From assembly GCA_943914355.1 (NCBI GenBank), contig CALUBS010000018.1:1-44409 (forward strand): a stretch of 44,409 bases of DNA, in the 5' to 3' direction. Shown here piece after piece: positions 8,760-19,032 of this stretch; the stretch's first letter is position 1, and the number at the start of each line of letters is the position of its first letter. The DNA comes from an uncultured Corynebacterium sp. (lineage in GTDB: Bacteria > Actinomycetota > Actinomycetes > Mycobacteriales > Mycobacteriaceae). Under the pieces are notes generated by a model. The model was not told the origin of the DNA and made no database searches. It saw nothing but the letters and a program-made list of their open reading frames with translations. The position numbers were made by a program, and so were the translations under genes.

Positions 8760-10400
8760 ATGGCGGAGCTGACGATCTCCTCCGACGAGATCCGTAGTGC
8801 GATTGCGAACTACACCTCGAGCTACTCCGCGGAGGCCTCCCGTGAGGAGGTCGGCGTGGTCATTTCGGCAGCTGACGGTATTGCGCAGGTTTCTGGCCTG
8901 CCATCCGTTATGGCGAATGAGCTGCTCGAGTTCCCCGGCGGCGTTATTGGCGTCGCACAGAACCTTGACACTAACTCCATTGGTGTCGTGGTCTTGGGTA
9001 ACTACGAGTCCCTCAAGGAGGGCGACGAGGTTAAGAGGACCGGTGAGGTCCTTTCCATCCCCGTGGGCGAGGACTTCCTCGGCCGCGTTATTAACCCACT
9101 GGGCCAGCCCATCGACGGCTTGGGCCCAATCGAAAGCGAAGAGGAGCGCGTCCTCGAGTTGCAGGCACCTTCCGTGCTGCAGCGCCAGCCGGTTGAAGAG
9201 CCAATGCAGACCGGCATCAAGGCTATCGATGCGATGACCCCGATCGGCCGTGGTCAGCGTCAGCTGATCATTGGTGACCGTAAGACCGGTAAGACCGCGG
9301 TGACCATCGATACCATTTTGAACCAGAAGGCGAACTGGGAGTCCGGCGACAAGGACAAGCAGGTTCGTTGTATTTACGTCGCCATCGGCCAGAAGGGCTC
9401 GACCATCGCCAGCGTGCGCCGCACCCTTGAGGAGCACGGCGCGCTGGATTACACCACCATCGTGGCGGCCCCAGCTTCTGATTCCGCCGGCTACAAGTGG
9501 CTGGCACCATTCTCCGGTGCTGCGTTGGGTCAGCAGTGGATGTACCAGGGCAACCACGTCTTGGTCATTTACGATGACTTGACTAAGCAGGCTGAGGCAT
9601 ACCGTGCAATTTCGCTGTTGCTGCGCCGCCCGCCGGGACGCGAGGCCTACCCAGGTGACGTCTTCTACCTGCACTCCCGCTTGCTGGAGCGCGCTGCCAA
9701 GCTTTCCGATGACATGGGTGCCGGTTCTATGACCGCACTACCCATCATCGAGACGAAGGCTAACGACGTTAGTGCCTTCATTCCGACCAACGTCATTTCC
9801 ATTACTGACGGTCAGGTCTTCTTGGAGTCCGACCTCTTCAACCAGGGTGTGCGCCCGGCTATTAACGTCGGTGTATCCGTTTCCCGTGTTGGTGGTGCGG
9901 CACAGACCAAGGGTATGAAGAAGGTTGCCGGTAACCTCCGTCTTGACCTGGCTGCATACCGTGACCTGCAGGCATTCGCTGCTTTCGCATCTGACCTTGA
10001 CTCTGCGTCCAAGGCGCAGCTGGAGCGCGGTTCCCGCTTGGTTGAGCTGCTGAAGCAGTCCGAGTCCTCGCCACAGCCGGTGGAATACCAGATGGTATCC
10101 ATTTACCTCGCCGAGGCAGGCATCTTCGACGTCGTTCCCGTCGAAGACGTTCGCCGCTTCGAGGCCGAGGTGCACGAGTACCTCAACGCCAATACTCCAG
10201 AGGTCTTTGAGCAGATCGCCGGCGGCAAGGCGCTTAGCGATGAGTCCAAGGAAGCACTCGAGGCCGCAGCCAAGGAGTTCGCTCCTACGTTCCGCACCTC
10301 CGAGGGCAACAACTTGGGTACCGAAGAGCCTGTAGATCCTTTGGACGAAAATGACGTGAAAAGCACCGAGCTCAACGTCTCCCGGAAGACGGCTAAGTAG
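8760..10400 (+). CDS. atpA: F1Fo ATP synthase subunit alpha
   Basis: Non-catalytic nucleotide-binding subunit of F1. The 546 residues from ATG 8760 include the Walker A GDRKTGKT at residues 172-179, the stretch [45 protein letters not shown] (alpha signature region) and a C-terminal helical domain. I rejected the in-frame GTG 8727, because AGGAAG lies directly before ATG 8760 and the family begins with [11 protein letters not shown]. Its acidic C-terminal tail is typical of actinobacterial alpha subunits. Confidence 0.96.
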   Translation: MAELTISSDEIRSAIANYTSSYSAEASREEVGVVISAADGIAQVSGLPSVMANELLEFPGGVIGVAQNLDTNSIGVVVLGNYESLKEGDEVKRTGEVLSIPVGEDFLGRVINPLGQPIDGLGPIESEEERVLELQAPSVLQRQPVEEPMQTGIKAIDAMTPIGRGQRQLIIGDRKTGKTAVTIDTILNQKANWESGDKDKQVRCIYVAIGQKGSTIASVRRTLEEHGALDYTTIVAAPASDSAGYKWLAPFSGAALGQQWMYQGNHVLVIYDDLTKQAEAYRAISLLLRRPPGREAYPGDVFYLHSRLLERAAKLSDDMGAGSMTALPIIETKANDVSAFIPTNVISITDGQVFLESDLFNQGVRPAINVGVSVSRVGGAAQTKGMKKVAGNLRLDLAAYRDLQAFAAFASDLDSASKAQLERGSRLVELLKQSESSPQPVEYQMVSIYLAEAGIFDVVPVEDVRRFEAEVHEYLNANTPEVFEQIAGGKALSDESKEALEAAAKEFAPTFRTSEGNNLGTEEPVDPLDENDVKSTELNVSRKTAK

Positions 10401-10450
10401 AGTTCAGCTCTCGTAATTAACCGTCTATATGAAAGAAGGGAGGAGAAACG

Positions 10451-11440
10451 ATGGCTAATCTTCGCGAATTACGCGACCGCATCCGGTCCGTGAACTCGAC
10501 TAAGAAGATCACTAAAGCCCAGGAGCTCATTGCTACCTCGCGCATTACCAAAGCGCAGGCTCGGGTGGAAGCCTCTCAGCCGTACGCGATTGAGCTGACC
10601 AACGTCATGAACAGGTTGGCTGCAGCGTCGACGCTAGAGCACCCTATGCTGCGTGAGCGTGAAGACGGCAATGTCGCCGCGATTCTCGTAATCACCTCTG
10701 ACCGAGGCATGTGCGGTGGCTACAACAACAACGTCTTCAAGAAGGCAGCCCAGCTCAAGGCCCTCCTCGAAAGCAAGGGCTACGAGGTAGTTCGCTACGT
10801 CACCGGCAGCAAGGGCATCGGCCACTACAACTTCCGCGAGGAAGAGGTAGCGGGCAGCTGGGATGGTTTCTCTCAGGATCCAACCTGGGAGGGCACCCAC
10901 GATGTGCGTCGCCACATGATCGATGGCTTCGTTGCTGGTTCTAAGGGCACTACCAAGGGCCGCGAGGGCCTGCATGCGGAAGGTGAAGGCGCAGGTGTTA
11001 CCGGCTTTGACCAGGTGCATGTGGTCTACACCGAGTTTGAGTCCATGCTGACCCAAACCGCGCGTGCACAGCAGCTTTTGCCCGTTGAGCCGGTAGTGCA
11101 GGGCGAGGAGTACGAGATGGGTGACTCCGCACTGGAGGATCCGGAGCCAGTGGATAACATTTCCGCGGACTTCGAGTTCGAGCCGGACGCGGATACCCTG
11201 ATGGAAGCGCTGCTTCCGCAGTACGTCTCGCGTATCCTGTTTGCTATGTTCTTGGAGGCCTCGGCTTCCGAGTCCGCTGCACGCCGTACAGCTATGAAAT
11301 CTGCTACTGACAACGCAACCGAGATGGTCAATGACCTGTCTCGTGTGGCCAACCAGGCCCGTCAGGCGCAGATTACCCAGGAAATTTCAGAGATCGTCGG
11401 TGGCGCTGGCGCGCTATCTGACAGCGCAGAAAGTGACTAG
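10451..11440 (+). CDS. atpG: F1Fo ATP synthase subunit gamma
   Basis: Central rotor shaft turning inside the alpha3beta3 ring. N-terminal coiled-coil residues MANLRELRDRIRSVNSTKKITKAQELIATSRI and the C-terminal coil (MKSATDNATEMVNDLSRVANQARQAQITQEISEIVGGA) are both diagnostic. At 329 residues it is about 40 longer than E. coli gamma. The extra sequence is in the middle Rossmann-like domain (around residues 165-235, acidic), an actinobacterial feature. GGGAGGAGA precedes the ATG. Confidence 0.95.
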   Translation: MANLRELRDRIRSVNSTKKITKAQELIATSRITKAQARVEASQPYAIELTNVMNRLAAASTLEHPMLREREDGNVAAILVITSDRGMCGGYNNNVFKKAAQLKALLESKGYEVVRYVTGSKGIGHYNFREEEVAGSWDGFSQDPTWEGTHDVRRHMIDGFVAGSKGTTKGREGLHAEGEGAGVTGFDQVHVVYTEFESMLTQTARAQQLLPVEPVVQGEEYEMGDSALEDPEPVDNISADFEFEPDADTLMEALLPQYVSRILFAMFLEASASESAARRTAMKSATDNATEMVNDLSRVANQARQAQITQEISEIVGGAGALSDSAESD

Positions 11441-12889
<1,449 letters not shown>

Positions 12890-12899
12890 GGAGAGGCAC

Positions 12900-13274
12900 A
12901 TGGCTGACATCACCGCCGAATTGGTTTCCGTCGAGCGCTCATTGTGGTCTGGTCAGGCCTCCATAGTGACGGCTGAGACCGCCGAGGGTGAGATCGGCGT
13001 GCTTCCCGGTCACGAGCCTGTGATCGGTCAGTTGATCGACAATGGCGTAGTGACCATCCACCCAGTTGATGGCGCGCGGCGCGTTGCCGCCGTCCAGGGT
13101 GGCTTCCTCTCCGTTACCCAGGACAAGATTACCGTCCTCGCTGATTGGGCCATCTGGTCCGATGAGGTGGATGAGGCCAAGGCGGAAGAGGATTCCTCTT
13201 CGGCTCATGAGCTCACCAAGTCCCGCGGTGAGGCTGCATTGCGTGCACTTCGCCGCGCAGCAAAGGCTGAATAA
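12900..13274 (+). CDS. atpC: F1Fo ATP synthase subunit epsilon
   Basis: Rotor-base subunit that can brake ATP hydrolysis. The 124 residues show the N-terminal beta sandwich ([38 protein letters not shown]) and a short C-terminal helical part rich in Ala, Glu and Arg ([13 protein letters not shown]). GGGAGAGGCAC precedes the ATG. It is the last gene of the operon, and a terminator follows at 13326-13358. Confidence 0.95.
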   Translation: MADITAELVSVERSLWSGQASIVTAETAEGEIGVLPGHEPVIGQLIDNGVVTIHPVDGARRVAAVQGGFLSVTQDKITVLADWAIWSDEVDEAKAEEDSSSAHELTKSRGEAALRALRRAAKAE

Positions 13275-13325
13275 ACCTTGGATTGGTAGGAGAGGGCAGC
13301 AATAGCCGCCCTTCCTGCTCTCAGA

Positions 13326-13358
13326 AAAGCGCACTGGAATTTATCCGGTGCGCTTTTT
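13326..13358 (+). terminator. Intrinsic terminator of the atp operon
   Basis: A 13-bp stem (13326-13338 with 13344-13356, one G-T wobble), a 5-nt loop and a T run ending at 13358. It lies 51 nt after atpC. Confidence 0.92.
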
Positions 13359-13448
13359 CACGTTTTCTTTGTCTTTGCCTATTGGCGCAGAAGCGGAATC
13401 AGGCGCTACAATCCAAATAAATGTTCTTTCACTAACCAAGGATGGCGT

Positions 13449-13937
13449 GTGGAGCCCATGAATTCGACGGTTATCTCGGTGGTCCTGTGGGCCTTAGCGT
13501 TGGTGGTACTGCTGGTGGTCTTGCTGGCGGCCCTGCGATTTTTTACCCTGCGCTCGCGCGGCACCGCGGTGTTGCTGCGCTCAATGCCGGCGAAGGATAG
13601 CTTTTCTTGGCGCCATGGCGTGCTGCGCTATACCGGAGAAGTTGTTGAATACTTCAAACTGCGCTCTGTATTTCCGCGCTATAACCTGTGGTTTAACCGC
13701 CTCGACATCACCATTTTGAACTCCCGTTCTTTGGATGATGACGAGGCTTCTTTCATGTCTGATGCCACTGAGGTAGTGCACTTTAGCACTGGGGATGCGG
13801 AATACGAGCTGGCTTCCGATGCCCGAGGGATCATGGCCTTCGAGGCTTGGGTAGAGGCGGCGCCTTCTAAGCGGCAACAGCGCTTTGATTACAAGCAGTT
13901 GCGAGAGCGCGCCACCCGGCAGTCCAAGCGCCAATAG
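13449..13937 (+). CDS. DUF2550 family membrane-anchored protein
   Basis: A 162-residue protein of the DUF2550 family, found in actinobacteria directly after atpC; its function is unknown. One N-terminal membrane helix (about residues 5-29: VISVVLWALALVVLLVVLLA) is followed by a basic cytoplasmic domain with WRHGVLRYTGEVVEYFKLRS and LWFNRLDITILNSRSLDD. The GTG start is preferred over ATG 13458 because AAGGA lies 6 nt before the GTG. The C-terminus is strongly basic (QRFDYKQLRERATRQSKRQ). Confidence 0.85.
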   Translation: MEPMNSTVISVVLWALALVVLLVVLLAALRFFTLRSRGTAVLLRSMPAKDSFSWRHGVLRYTGEVVEYFKLRSVFPRYNLWFNRLDITILNSRSLDDDEASFMSDATEVVHFSTGDAEYELASDARGIMAFEAWVEAAPSKRQQRFDYKQLRERATRQSKRQ

Positions 13938-13945
13938 CAACAGGC

Positions 13946-13951
13946 TAGGGT
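13946..13951 (+). promoter_or_regulatory. -10 box for leaderless nucS
   Basis: TAGGGT in GCTAGGGTAG ends 7 nt before ATG 13959. This spacing puts the transcription start on or next to the start codon. Confidence 0.55.
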
Positions 13952-13958
13952 AGTAGCC

Positions 13959-14651
13959 ATGCGCTTAGTAATCGCCCGTTGTTCAGTTGATTACGTGGGA
14001 CGGCTCGACGCCCACCTGCCCTTGGCGGACCGCCTGCTCATCGTCAAAGCAGACGGCTCGGTATCGGTGCATGCCGATGACCGCGCGTATAAGCCCCTCA
14101 ATTGGATGACGCCGCCGTGTACGGTGAGTGAATCCGTCATCGAGGACGTGGATGGCAATGACACCGGCGAGGTCTTGTGGCTAGTGGAAAACCCGAAGGG
14201 TGAGCAATTGCGCATCACTATCGCGGAAATCCACGAGGACATCTCCTATGACATGGGCGAAGACCCCGGCCTAGTAAAGGATGGCGTGGAGGCGCACCTA
14301 CAGGAGCTTTTGGCCGAAAAGATCGACACCTTGGGCTCCAATTTCACCCTCGTGCGCCGCGAGTATCCCACGGCCATTGGCCCGGTAGACATTATGGCTA
14401 AAGATGCCGATAACCGGAATGTCGCCGTGGAGGTCAAACGCCGCGGTGGGATTGACGGGGTCGAGCAATTAACCCGCTACCTGGAGCTGCTCAACCGCGA
14501 TGAGTTAATCGCCCCGGTATCCGGCATCTTCGCGGCGCAAGAGATAAAGCCGCAGGCCCGAACGCTGGCTGAAGACCGCGGGATCCGGTGCGTGGTTCTG
14601 GACTATCAGGAGCTGCGCGGACTCGAGTCGAAAGAATTGCGGTTGTTTTAA
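13959..14651 (+). CDS. nucS: Mismatch-specific endonuclease NucS/EndoMS
   Basis: Cuts both strands at mismatched bases and replaces MutS/MutL repair in most actinobacteria. The 230 residues comprise an N-terminal DNA-binding and dimerisation domain ([20 protein letters not shown]) and a RecB-like nuclease domain. Catalytic residues are D144, E158 and K160 in [20 protein letters not shown]. The C-terminus ELRLF resembles the beta-clamp-binding tail of the family. No ribosome-binding site is seen; a -10 box 7 nt upstream suggests a leaderless message. The next gene starts inside its stop codon. Confidence 0.95.
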   Translation: MRLVIARCSVDYVGRLDAHLPLADRLLIVKADGSVSVHADDRAYKPLNWMTPPCTVSESVIEDVDGNDTGEVLWLVENPKGEQLRITIAEIHEDISYDMGEDPGLVKDGVEAHLQELLAEKIDTLGSNFTLVRREYPTAIGPVDIMAKDADNRNVAVEVKRRGGIDGVEQLTRYLELLNRDELIAPVSGIFAAQEIKPQARTLAEDRGIRCVVLDYQELRGLESKELRLF

Positions 14652-14935
14652 TGCCAAGGCGAAATAGGCGAAAACCACAGGAATTCCGGCCACTGCCCAA
14701 GGACGGCTCCACCTTCCTTGGTTCGCAGACGGTCGAGGGCCCGAGCTGGACCCACGGGGAGCCTTATATAATGCGGCATATTGGCTCCGCGCGGGCGCAA
14801 AAATTCTATATTTGCCCGGGGTGTAATCAAAATATTCCGCCTGGGATTGCCCACATCGTCGCCTGGCCGCGCGATACCGGCAGGAAGGGCGATGACCGCC
14901 GTCATTGGCACCGGCACTGTTGGGAGCGAAGGTAG
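14651..14935 (+). CDS. Small conserved zinc-ribbon-like protein downstream of nucS
   Basis: A 94-residue protein whose ATG shares one base with the nucS stop (TAATG), implying coupled translation. It starts with a very basic, nucleic-acid-binding-like tail ([20 protein letters not shown]). Possible metal ligands follow: C55 and C58 (FYICPGCNQ), H68, then HWHRHCW with C90, a treble-clef/HNH-like pattern without a clear catalytic motif. It belongs to a conserved actinobacterial group sometimes called ATP/GTP-binding protein in databases, a name the sequence does not support. Tight linkage suggests a role with NucS or in nucleic-acid metabolism; that is inference. Confidence 0.8.
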   Translation: MPRRNRRKPQEFRPLPKDGSTFLGSQTVEGPSWTHGEPYIMRHIGSARAQKFYICPGCNQNIPPGIAHIVAWPRDTGRKGDDRRHWHRHCWERR

Positions 14936-14938
14936 ACT
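14933..14938 (+). promoter_or_regulatory. -10 box for the leaderless thiamine-binding gene
   Basis: TAGACT in GGTAGACTTG ends 7 nt before ATG 14946. Its first three bases are the stop codon of the gene before it. Confidence 0.6.
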
Positions 14939-14945
14939 TGCGGGC

Positions 14946-15254
14946 ATGATTGTTGCATTTTCAGTAGCACCCGCAGTGGTGGATAATGACTCCGACGAGA
15001 TGGCCGATGCCGTGGCGGAGGCGGTCCGCGTGGTGCGGGAGTCCGGCCTGCCCAATGAAACCAACGCCATGTTCACCCTTGTAGAAGGCGAGTGGGACGA
15101 GGTTTTCGGCACGATTAAGAAAGCTACCGAAGCGGTGCGTGCGGTATCGCCGCGTACCTCATTGGTTATTAAGGCTGATATCCGCGAAGGCGTGAAGAAT
15201 CAACTGACAGATAAAGTAGACGCCGTGAATCGTCGTTTAGCTAAGGAGGATTAA
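14946..15254 (+). CDS. Thiamine-binding protein, MTH1187/YkoF-like (DUF77) family
   Basis: A 102-residue cytoplasmic protein of the MTH1187 family, a ferredoxin-like fold that binds thiamine-type ligands in characterised members; the physiological role is unclear. Recognised from IVAFSVAPAVVDNDSDEMADAVAEAVRVVRESGLPNETNAMFTLVEGEWDEV and VSPRTSLVIKADIREG. A longer in-frame reading from 14781 is rejected because it would run antisense-like through the previous gene, and a clean -10 box lies 7 nt before ATG 14946. It overlaps the next gene by one base (TAATG) behind AAGGAGG. Confidence 0.85.
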   Translation: MIVAFSVAPAVVDNDSDEMADAVAEAVRVVRESGLPNETNAMFTLVEGEWDEVFGTIKKATEAVRAVSPRTSLVIKADIREGVKNQLTDKVDAVNRRLAKED

Positions 15255-16180
15255 TGACTTCTGCGAATAATGCTTATGTAGGCGGTGCCCTCGATCTCAG
15301 CCAGGTCAAGGCGCGTGCGGAAGCCCGCCAGCAGGCGCAAGAGCAGCCGGCGGCTGCGCAGGCTAGTGGAGTCCAGCCATTTTTTACCGTCACCGAGGCG
15401 AATTTTGAGACCGAGGTGGTGCGCCGCTCCACTGAGGTACCGGTCGTCGTCTTCATCGGCACCTCGCGCTCTACCCAGTCCGACCAGCTGAAGCAGGACC
15501 TGCAGGAACTAGCTACGGCTGGCAACCTTAGCTTCCTCGTAGGCTATGTGGATGCGGATGCCACCCCACAGGTTGCGCAGGCTTTCGGCGTGAAGAACCT
15601 ACCTACCGTGGTTGCCATTGGCGCCGGTCAACCGCTGACCAATTTCGAGGGAGCCCAGCCAAAGGATGCTCTCAAGCAGTGGCTGGATAGCTTGGTAGAA
15701 AACGTCGGACCGCAGCTCAAGGGACTTGAGTCTGCACCGGCCGCAGCGGAAGAGGAAGAAGAGGACGACCCTCGCTTGCAGAAGGCAGAATCCTTCCTGA
15801 ACTCCGGCGATTTCGATGGTGCGATTAAGGTTTATGAGTCCATCTTGGAAGCGGAACCGGATAATACGCAGATTAAGCAGGCCCGAGACACCACCAAGCT
15901 TCTCAAGCGGTTGGATCCAGCAAACCAAACCGAGGACCCGATTGCTGCTGCAGATGGGGATAAGGGGGACATCGATAAGCAAATGCGCGCCGCTGACGCC
16001 GAGGTGGTGGCAGGTGCCCCAGAAAAGGCCTTTGACCGCCTCATTGAGACCATGAAGGTCACTGCCGGCGATGAGAAGGCGCAGCTCAGGGAACGCCTGC
16101 TCGAGCTCTTCGGACTTTTTGCCGGCAATGATCCGCGCGTTCTTGAAGCGCGTACGAAGCTGGCAAGCGCGCTGTATTAA
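15254..16180 (+). CDS. YbbN-like thioredoxin-fold protein with C-terminal TPR region
   Basis: A 308-residue protein with a thioredoxin-like domain (about residues 45-155) and a helical repeat region (about 172-308), the layout of YbbN/CnoX co-chaperones. The redox motif is replaced by TSRSTQS (VVVFIGTSRSTQSDQLKQ), and the whole protein has no cysteine, so it cannot be a disulfide reductase. The cis-Pro loop NLPTVVAI is kept. A very acidic linker (AAAEEEEEDDPR) joins the domains. AAGGAGG and the overlapping stop give efficient coupled initiation. A holdase or adaptor role is inferred. Confidence 0.87.
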   Translation: MTSANNAYVGGALDLSQVKARAEARQQAQEQPAAAQASGVQPFFTVTEANFETEVVRRSTEVPVVVFIGTSRSTQSDQLKQDLQELATAGNLSFLVGYVDADATPQVAQAFGVKNLPTVVAIGAGQPLTNFEGAQPKDALKQWLDSLVENVGPQLKGLESAPAAAEEEEEDDPRLQKAESFLNSGDFDGAIKVYESILEAEPDNTQIKQARDTTKLLKRLDPANQTEDPIAAADGDKGDIDKQMRAADAEVVAGAPEKAFDRLIETMKVTAGDEKAQLRERLLELFGLFAGNDPRVLEARTKLASALY

Positions 16181-16217
16181 AGTCGGCGGAGCTGTGTCAA
16201 TTACTACGGGCGGTGAA

Positions 16218-16223
16218 TAGATC
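16218..16223 (+). promoter_or_regulatory. Weak -10 box before the ABC ATPase gene
   Basis: TAGATC ends 7 nt before ATG 16231. The last base is C instead of the conserved T, so the site is weaker than the others in the window. Confidence 0.35.
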
Positions 16224-16230
16224 AGTCACA

Positions 16231-17049
16231 ATGGAAGGCGTGAACGACGTAACCCCAACTGATCAAGACTGGCTCATCGACTTCCGCGGCGTGGAGCTTC
16301 GCCGCGGTGGCAAGAACTTGGTAGGGCCCGTGGACTGGCAGGTCGAGCTCGATGAACGCTGGGTCATCATCGGGCCGAATGGTGCCGGAAAGACCTCCCT
16401 GGTACGCATGGCGGCCGCGGAGGAATTTCCTTCCAAAGGCACGGCCTTTTTGATGGGCGAGCAAATTGGCAGGACCGATATGCGTGACCTGCGCGCACTG
16501 ATTGGTCTATCCTCTGCCGCCGTGCAATCGCGCATTCCCGCGGATGAGCGGGTCTACGACCTCGTTATTTCCGCCGGTTATGCGGTTTTGGGTCGGTGGC
16601 GCGAAGAGTACCAAGACATGGACTTTTCCCGCGCCGATGACATCTTGGCCCAGGTCGGTGCCAGCCACTTGAAGGATCGCACGTGGGCCACGCTTTCGGA
16701 AGGCGAGAAGAAGCGCGTCATCCTCGCCCGCGCTTTGATGTCCAATCCGGAGCTGCTGATCCTGGATGAGCCTTCTGCCGGCATGGACCTCGGCGGGCGC
16801 GAGGACCTCGTGGGGTACTTGGGCGATCTCGCGATGGATCCGGATGCCCCAGCCATCGTCATGATTACCCACCACGTGGAAGAAATCCCGTATGGCTTTA
16901 CCCACGCGATGCTTCTGGATGAAGGCAAAGTGGTAGCAAAGGGTCTCATTAACTCCGTGCTGACCTCGGAGAACCTGTCCCAGGCCTTCCACCAACCCAT
17001 CCAAGTGGATCGCATTGGGCAGCGATACTTTGCCCGCCGGACATCTTAA
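16231..17049 (+). CDS. ABC transporter-type ATPase, stand-alone
   Basis: A single nucleotide-binding domain of 272 residues: Walker A GPNGAGKTS, Q-loop near LIGLSSAAVQSR, signature LSEGEKKRV, Walker B ELLILDEPSAGMD and the switch His in MITHHVEEI. No membrane partner is encoded nearby, so transport is not assured. Similar lone ATPases in corynebacteria are annotated only as ABC ATP-binding proteins. The start is uncertain: GTG 16213, ATG 16231 and GTG 16240 are in frame. I chose 16231 because a -10-like TAGATC sits 7 nt upstream. The stop overlaps the Nudix gene by one base. Confidence 0.87.
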   Translation: MEGVNDVTPTDQDWLIDFRGVELRRGGKNLVGPVDWQVELDERWVIIGPNGAGKTSLVRMAAAEEFPSKGTAFLMGEQIGRTDMRDLRALIGLSSAAVQSRIPADERVYDLVISAGYAVLGRWREEYQDMDFSRADDILAQVGASHLKDRTWATLSEGEKKRVILARALMSNPELLILDEPSAGMDLGGREDLVGYLGDLAMDPDAPAIVMITHHVEEIPYGFTHAMLLDEGKVVAKGLINSVLTSENLSQAFHQPIQVDRIGQRYFARRTS

Positions 17050-17876
17050 TGACCAACGAGATTCATGACCAGCTCGATGCGATCGACGCCAGCGATACCA
17101 CCGGGTTTAACGGTGGGCGCATGGCGGCGACTGTGCTCTTGCTTCGCGATGGCCCCGGAGGGCTCGAGGTCTGGGTGCAAGAACGCGTAAGCACCATGCG
17201 GAACTACCCGGGCCATGCCGTATTTCCTGGCGGTGGGGTAGACCCGCGCGATTTCCCGCCGCGTTCGTGGGATTCCGGTGAGTTGTGGGCCGGAAAATCT
17301 GTCGTGTCTATGGCGCGGCGGATGGGCGTGACCAAGTACAAGGCCCACGCCTTGGTCTTTGCCGCGGCCCGCGAGCTCTTTGAGGAATCCGGTACGCTGT
17401 TTGCGATCCGGGATGACGGCACGATTTCTAATGCGCGCCGCTATCACCGCGAACGTAGGCTCTTAGAAGACCACACCATTTCCTTTACCGAGTTTCTTAG
17501 CAATAACGGGATGCGCGTCGATGCCGATATGCTTCTTCCATGGGCCCGGTGGGTGGGGCAAAGCAAAAACCATTGGTTCGATACTTTTTTCTTCGTCGGT
17601 CTGCTACCGAGCGGGCAAGAACCGGACGGGGACACGCATGAGGCCGATGATGCTGGGTGGTTTTCGCCGCAACTTATCTTGGAGGGCTGGCGGGCCGGAC
17701 TCGTCCGCCTCGTAGTTCCCACGTGGGCGCAAATGCAACGGTTATGCAAGTACTCCACCGTCCAAGAGGTGCTTGATGATGCCTCTTCGTCCGACCTTCG
17801 CCCCGTTATCGGCGACCTCCGCGACGATCCGCAACTCGCGGAATATTTCGCGACCACCCCTACAGAGCGAATATGA
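17049..17876 (+). CDS. Nudix hydrolase family protein
   Basis: A 275-residue protein with the Nudix fold. The box is split by an insertion: GHAVFPGGGVDPRDFPP (about residues 56-72) comes first and AARELFEESGTLF (about 109-121) holds the REx2-EExG metal-binding part. This long, split-box form resembles the CoA-diphosphatase-like and NUDT19-like group, but the substrate cannot be read from the sequence. It starts inside the stop of the ABC ATPase and ends with an ATGA overlap to the next gene, so the three form one coupled unit. Confidence 0.85.
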   Translation: MTNEIHDQLDAIDASDTTGFNGGRMAATVLLLRDGPGGLEVWVQERVSTMRNYPGHAVFPGGGVDPRDFPPRSWDSGELWAGKSVVSMARRMGVTKYKAHALVFAAARELFEESGTLFAIRDDGTISNARRYHRERRLLEDHTISFTEFLSNNGMRVDADMLLPWARWVGQSKNHWFDTFFFVGLLPSGQEPDGDTHEADDAGWFSPQLILEGWRAGLVRLVVPTWAQMQRLCKYSTVQEVLDDASSSDLRPVIGDLRDDPQLAEYFATTPTERI

Positions 17877-19006
17877 GCTTTAACATTGATGAAGTCCGTT
17901 TCTTAAGCGAGCATAACGCCGAACTTTCCAGCTGGGACTTGGAGCTGAGCAAGGCTTCGCAGCTGAAGGATCTGGAAAAGCTGAAAGCGGCCTACGGCGA
18001 TTATGCGCGCTGCGCCATGGAGCTACTTACTGCCCGGCGGGGCGGAAAGCTGCCTGAGACCTGGCTTATGGATGCCGATTCTGCCCAGCAAGCCACCCCG
18101 CTGCCTGTTGCGCGCTATCGCTCAGAATTCCTGCAGCAGAAAGGGATGCGCACCGTCCACGATGTCACGTGTTCCATCGGCACTGAAGGCTACGGATCGA
18201 GCCTTGACTATTTCGGCTCCGATATCGACGCCTCGCGCATTGCCATGGCCCGGCATAATTTGGATTCTGACTCGTTCTTTCAAGCAGATGCACTCACTAC
18301 GACCACCACGGCGGACGTCATTATCGCCGATCCTGCCCGCAGAAAGGCCGGGCGGCGGATTTCCCGTCCGGAGGATTTGCTGCCACCGCTGCCAGACCTA
18401 ATCGCCGCGCACAGGGACGCACACCTGGCCATCAAGTGCGCACCCGGTCTCGATTTCAGTGACTGGGACGGATTGGTCGCTGTAAGCAGCGTCAATGGAG
18501 CAGTTAAGGAGGCGTGCCTCTACACACCTGGCCTCGGCACGGGCAGGCACGCGGTGATGATTCAGGGCGAGTCAGTTGACGTCCTCACGGATGAAGAGCA
18601 CAACCTGCCAGAGGCGGGCGAGATCGGTACGTATCTCATTGACCCCGATGGGGCAGTGGTGCGCGCGGGCCTCGTGCAGCATTATGCGGCGCGCGAAGGA
18701 TTGTGGCAGATCGATCCGCGGATTGCGTACCTAACAGGGGATCGCATCCCGCAGGGAATGTCGGGATTTCCATTCATAGAAAAGGTCCCCCTAAAGCGCC
18801 TAAAATCGGTACTAAAATCTTATGATGCAGGCAGCCTAGAAATCCTTGTGCGCGGCGTAGACGTGGACCCTGACCAGCTAAGAAAGCAGATGAAGTTGAA
18901 GGGCTCGCGGCCATTCGCGGTCATCATTACGCGAATTGGCTCACAGGGTATCGCGTTGCTTTGCCAACCCCGAGTATTATCGTCCGAAGAGAATTACGCA
19001 ACATAA
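17873..19006 (+). CDS. Class I SAM-dependent methyltransferase, THUMP-like
   Basis: A 377-residue actinobacterial methyltransferase. An N-terminal helical part is followed by the Rossmann motif (TVHDVTCSIGTEGYGSSLDYFGSDIDASRIAMARHNL), the catalytic-loop motif ADPARRKAGRRI, and a C-terminal domain resembling the THUMP-like region of RNA-modifying enzymes (LEILVRGVDVDPDQLRKQMKLKGSRPFAVIITRIG). An RNA substrate is likely by family but not shown. The ATG overlaps the Nudix stop (ATGA). A 26-nt gap then leads to etfB. Confidence 0.85.
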   Translation: MSFNIDEVRFLSEHNAELSSWDLELSKASQLKDLEKLKAAYGDYARCAMELLTARRGGKLPETWLMDADSAQQATPLPVARYRSEFLQQKGMRTVHDVTCSIGTEGYGSSLDYFGSDIDASRIAMARHNLDSDSFFQADALTTTTTADVIIADPARRKAGRRISRPEDLLPPLPDLIAAHRDAHLAIKCAPGLDFSDWDGLVAVSSVNGAVKEACLYTPGLGTGRHAVMIQGESVDVLTDEEHNLPEAGEIGTYLIDPDGAVVRAGLVQHYAAREGLWQIDPRIAYLTGDRIPQGMSGFPFIEKVPLKRLKSVLKSYDAGSLEILVRGVDVDPDQLRKQMKLKGSRPFAVIITRIGSQGIALLCQPRVLSSEENYAT

Positions 19007-19032
19007 ATCTATCGGAAAGGTGAGTGCCCCCA

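Noticed and set aside
7983..9674. 563-codon open frame on the minus strand opposite atpH and atpA
   Set aside because: It is the reverse reading of strongly coding, codon-biased genes; the product has no recognisable domain and both sense genes are certain.
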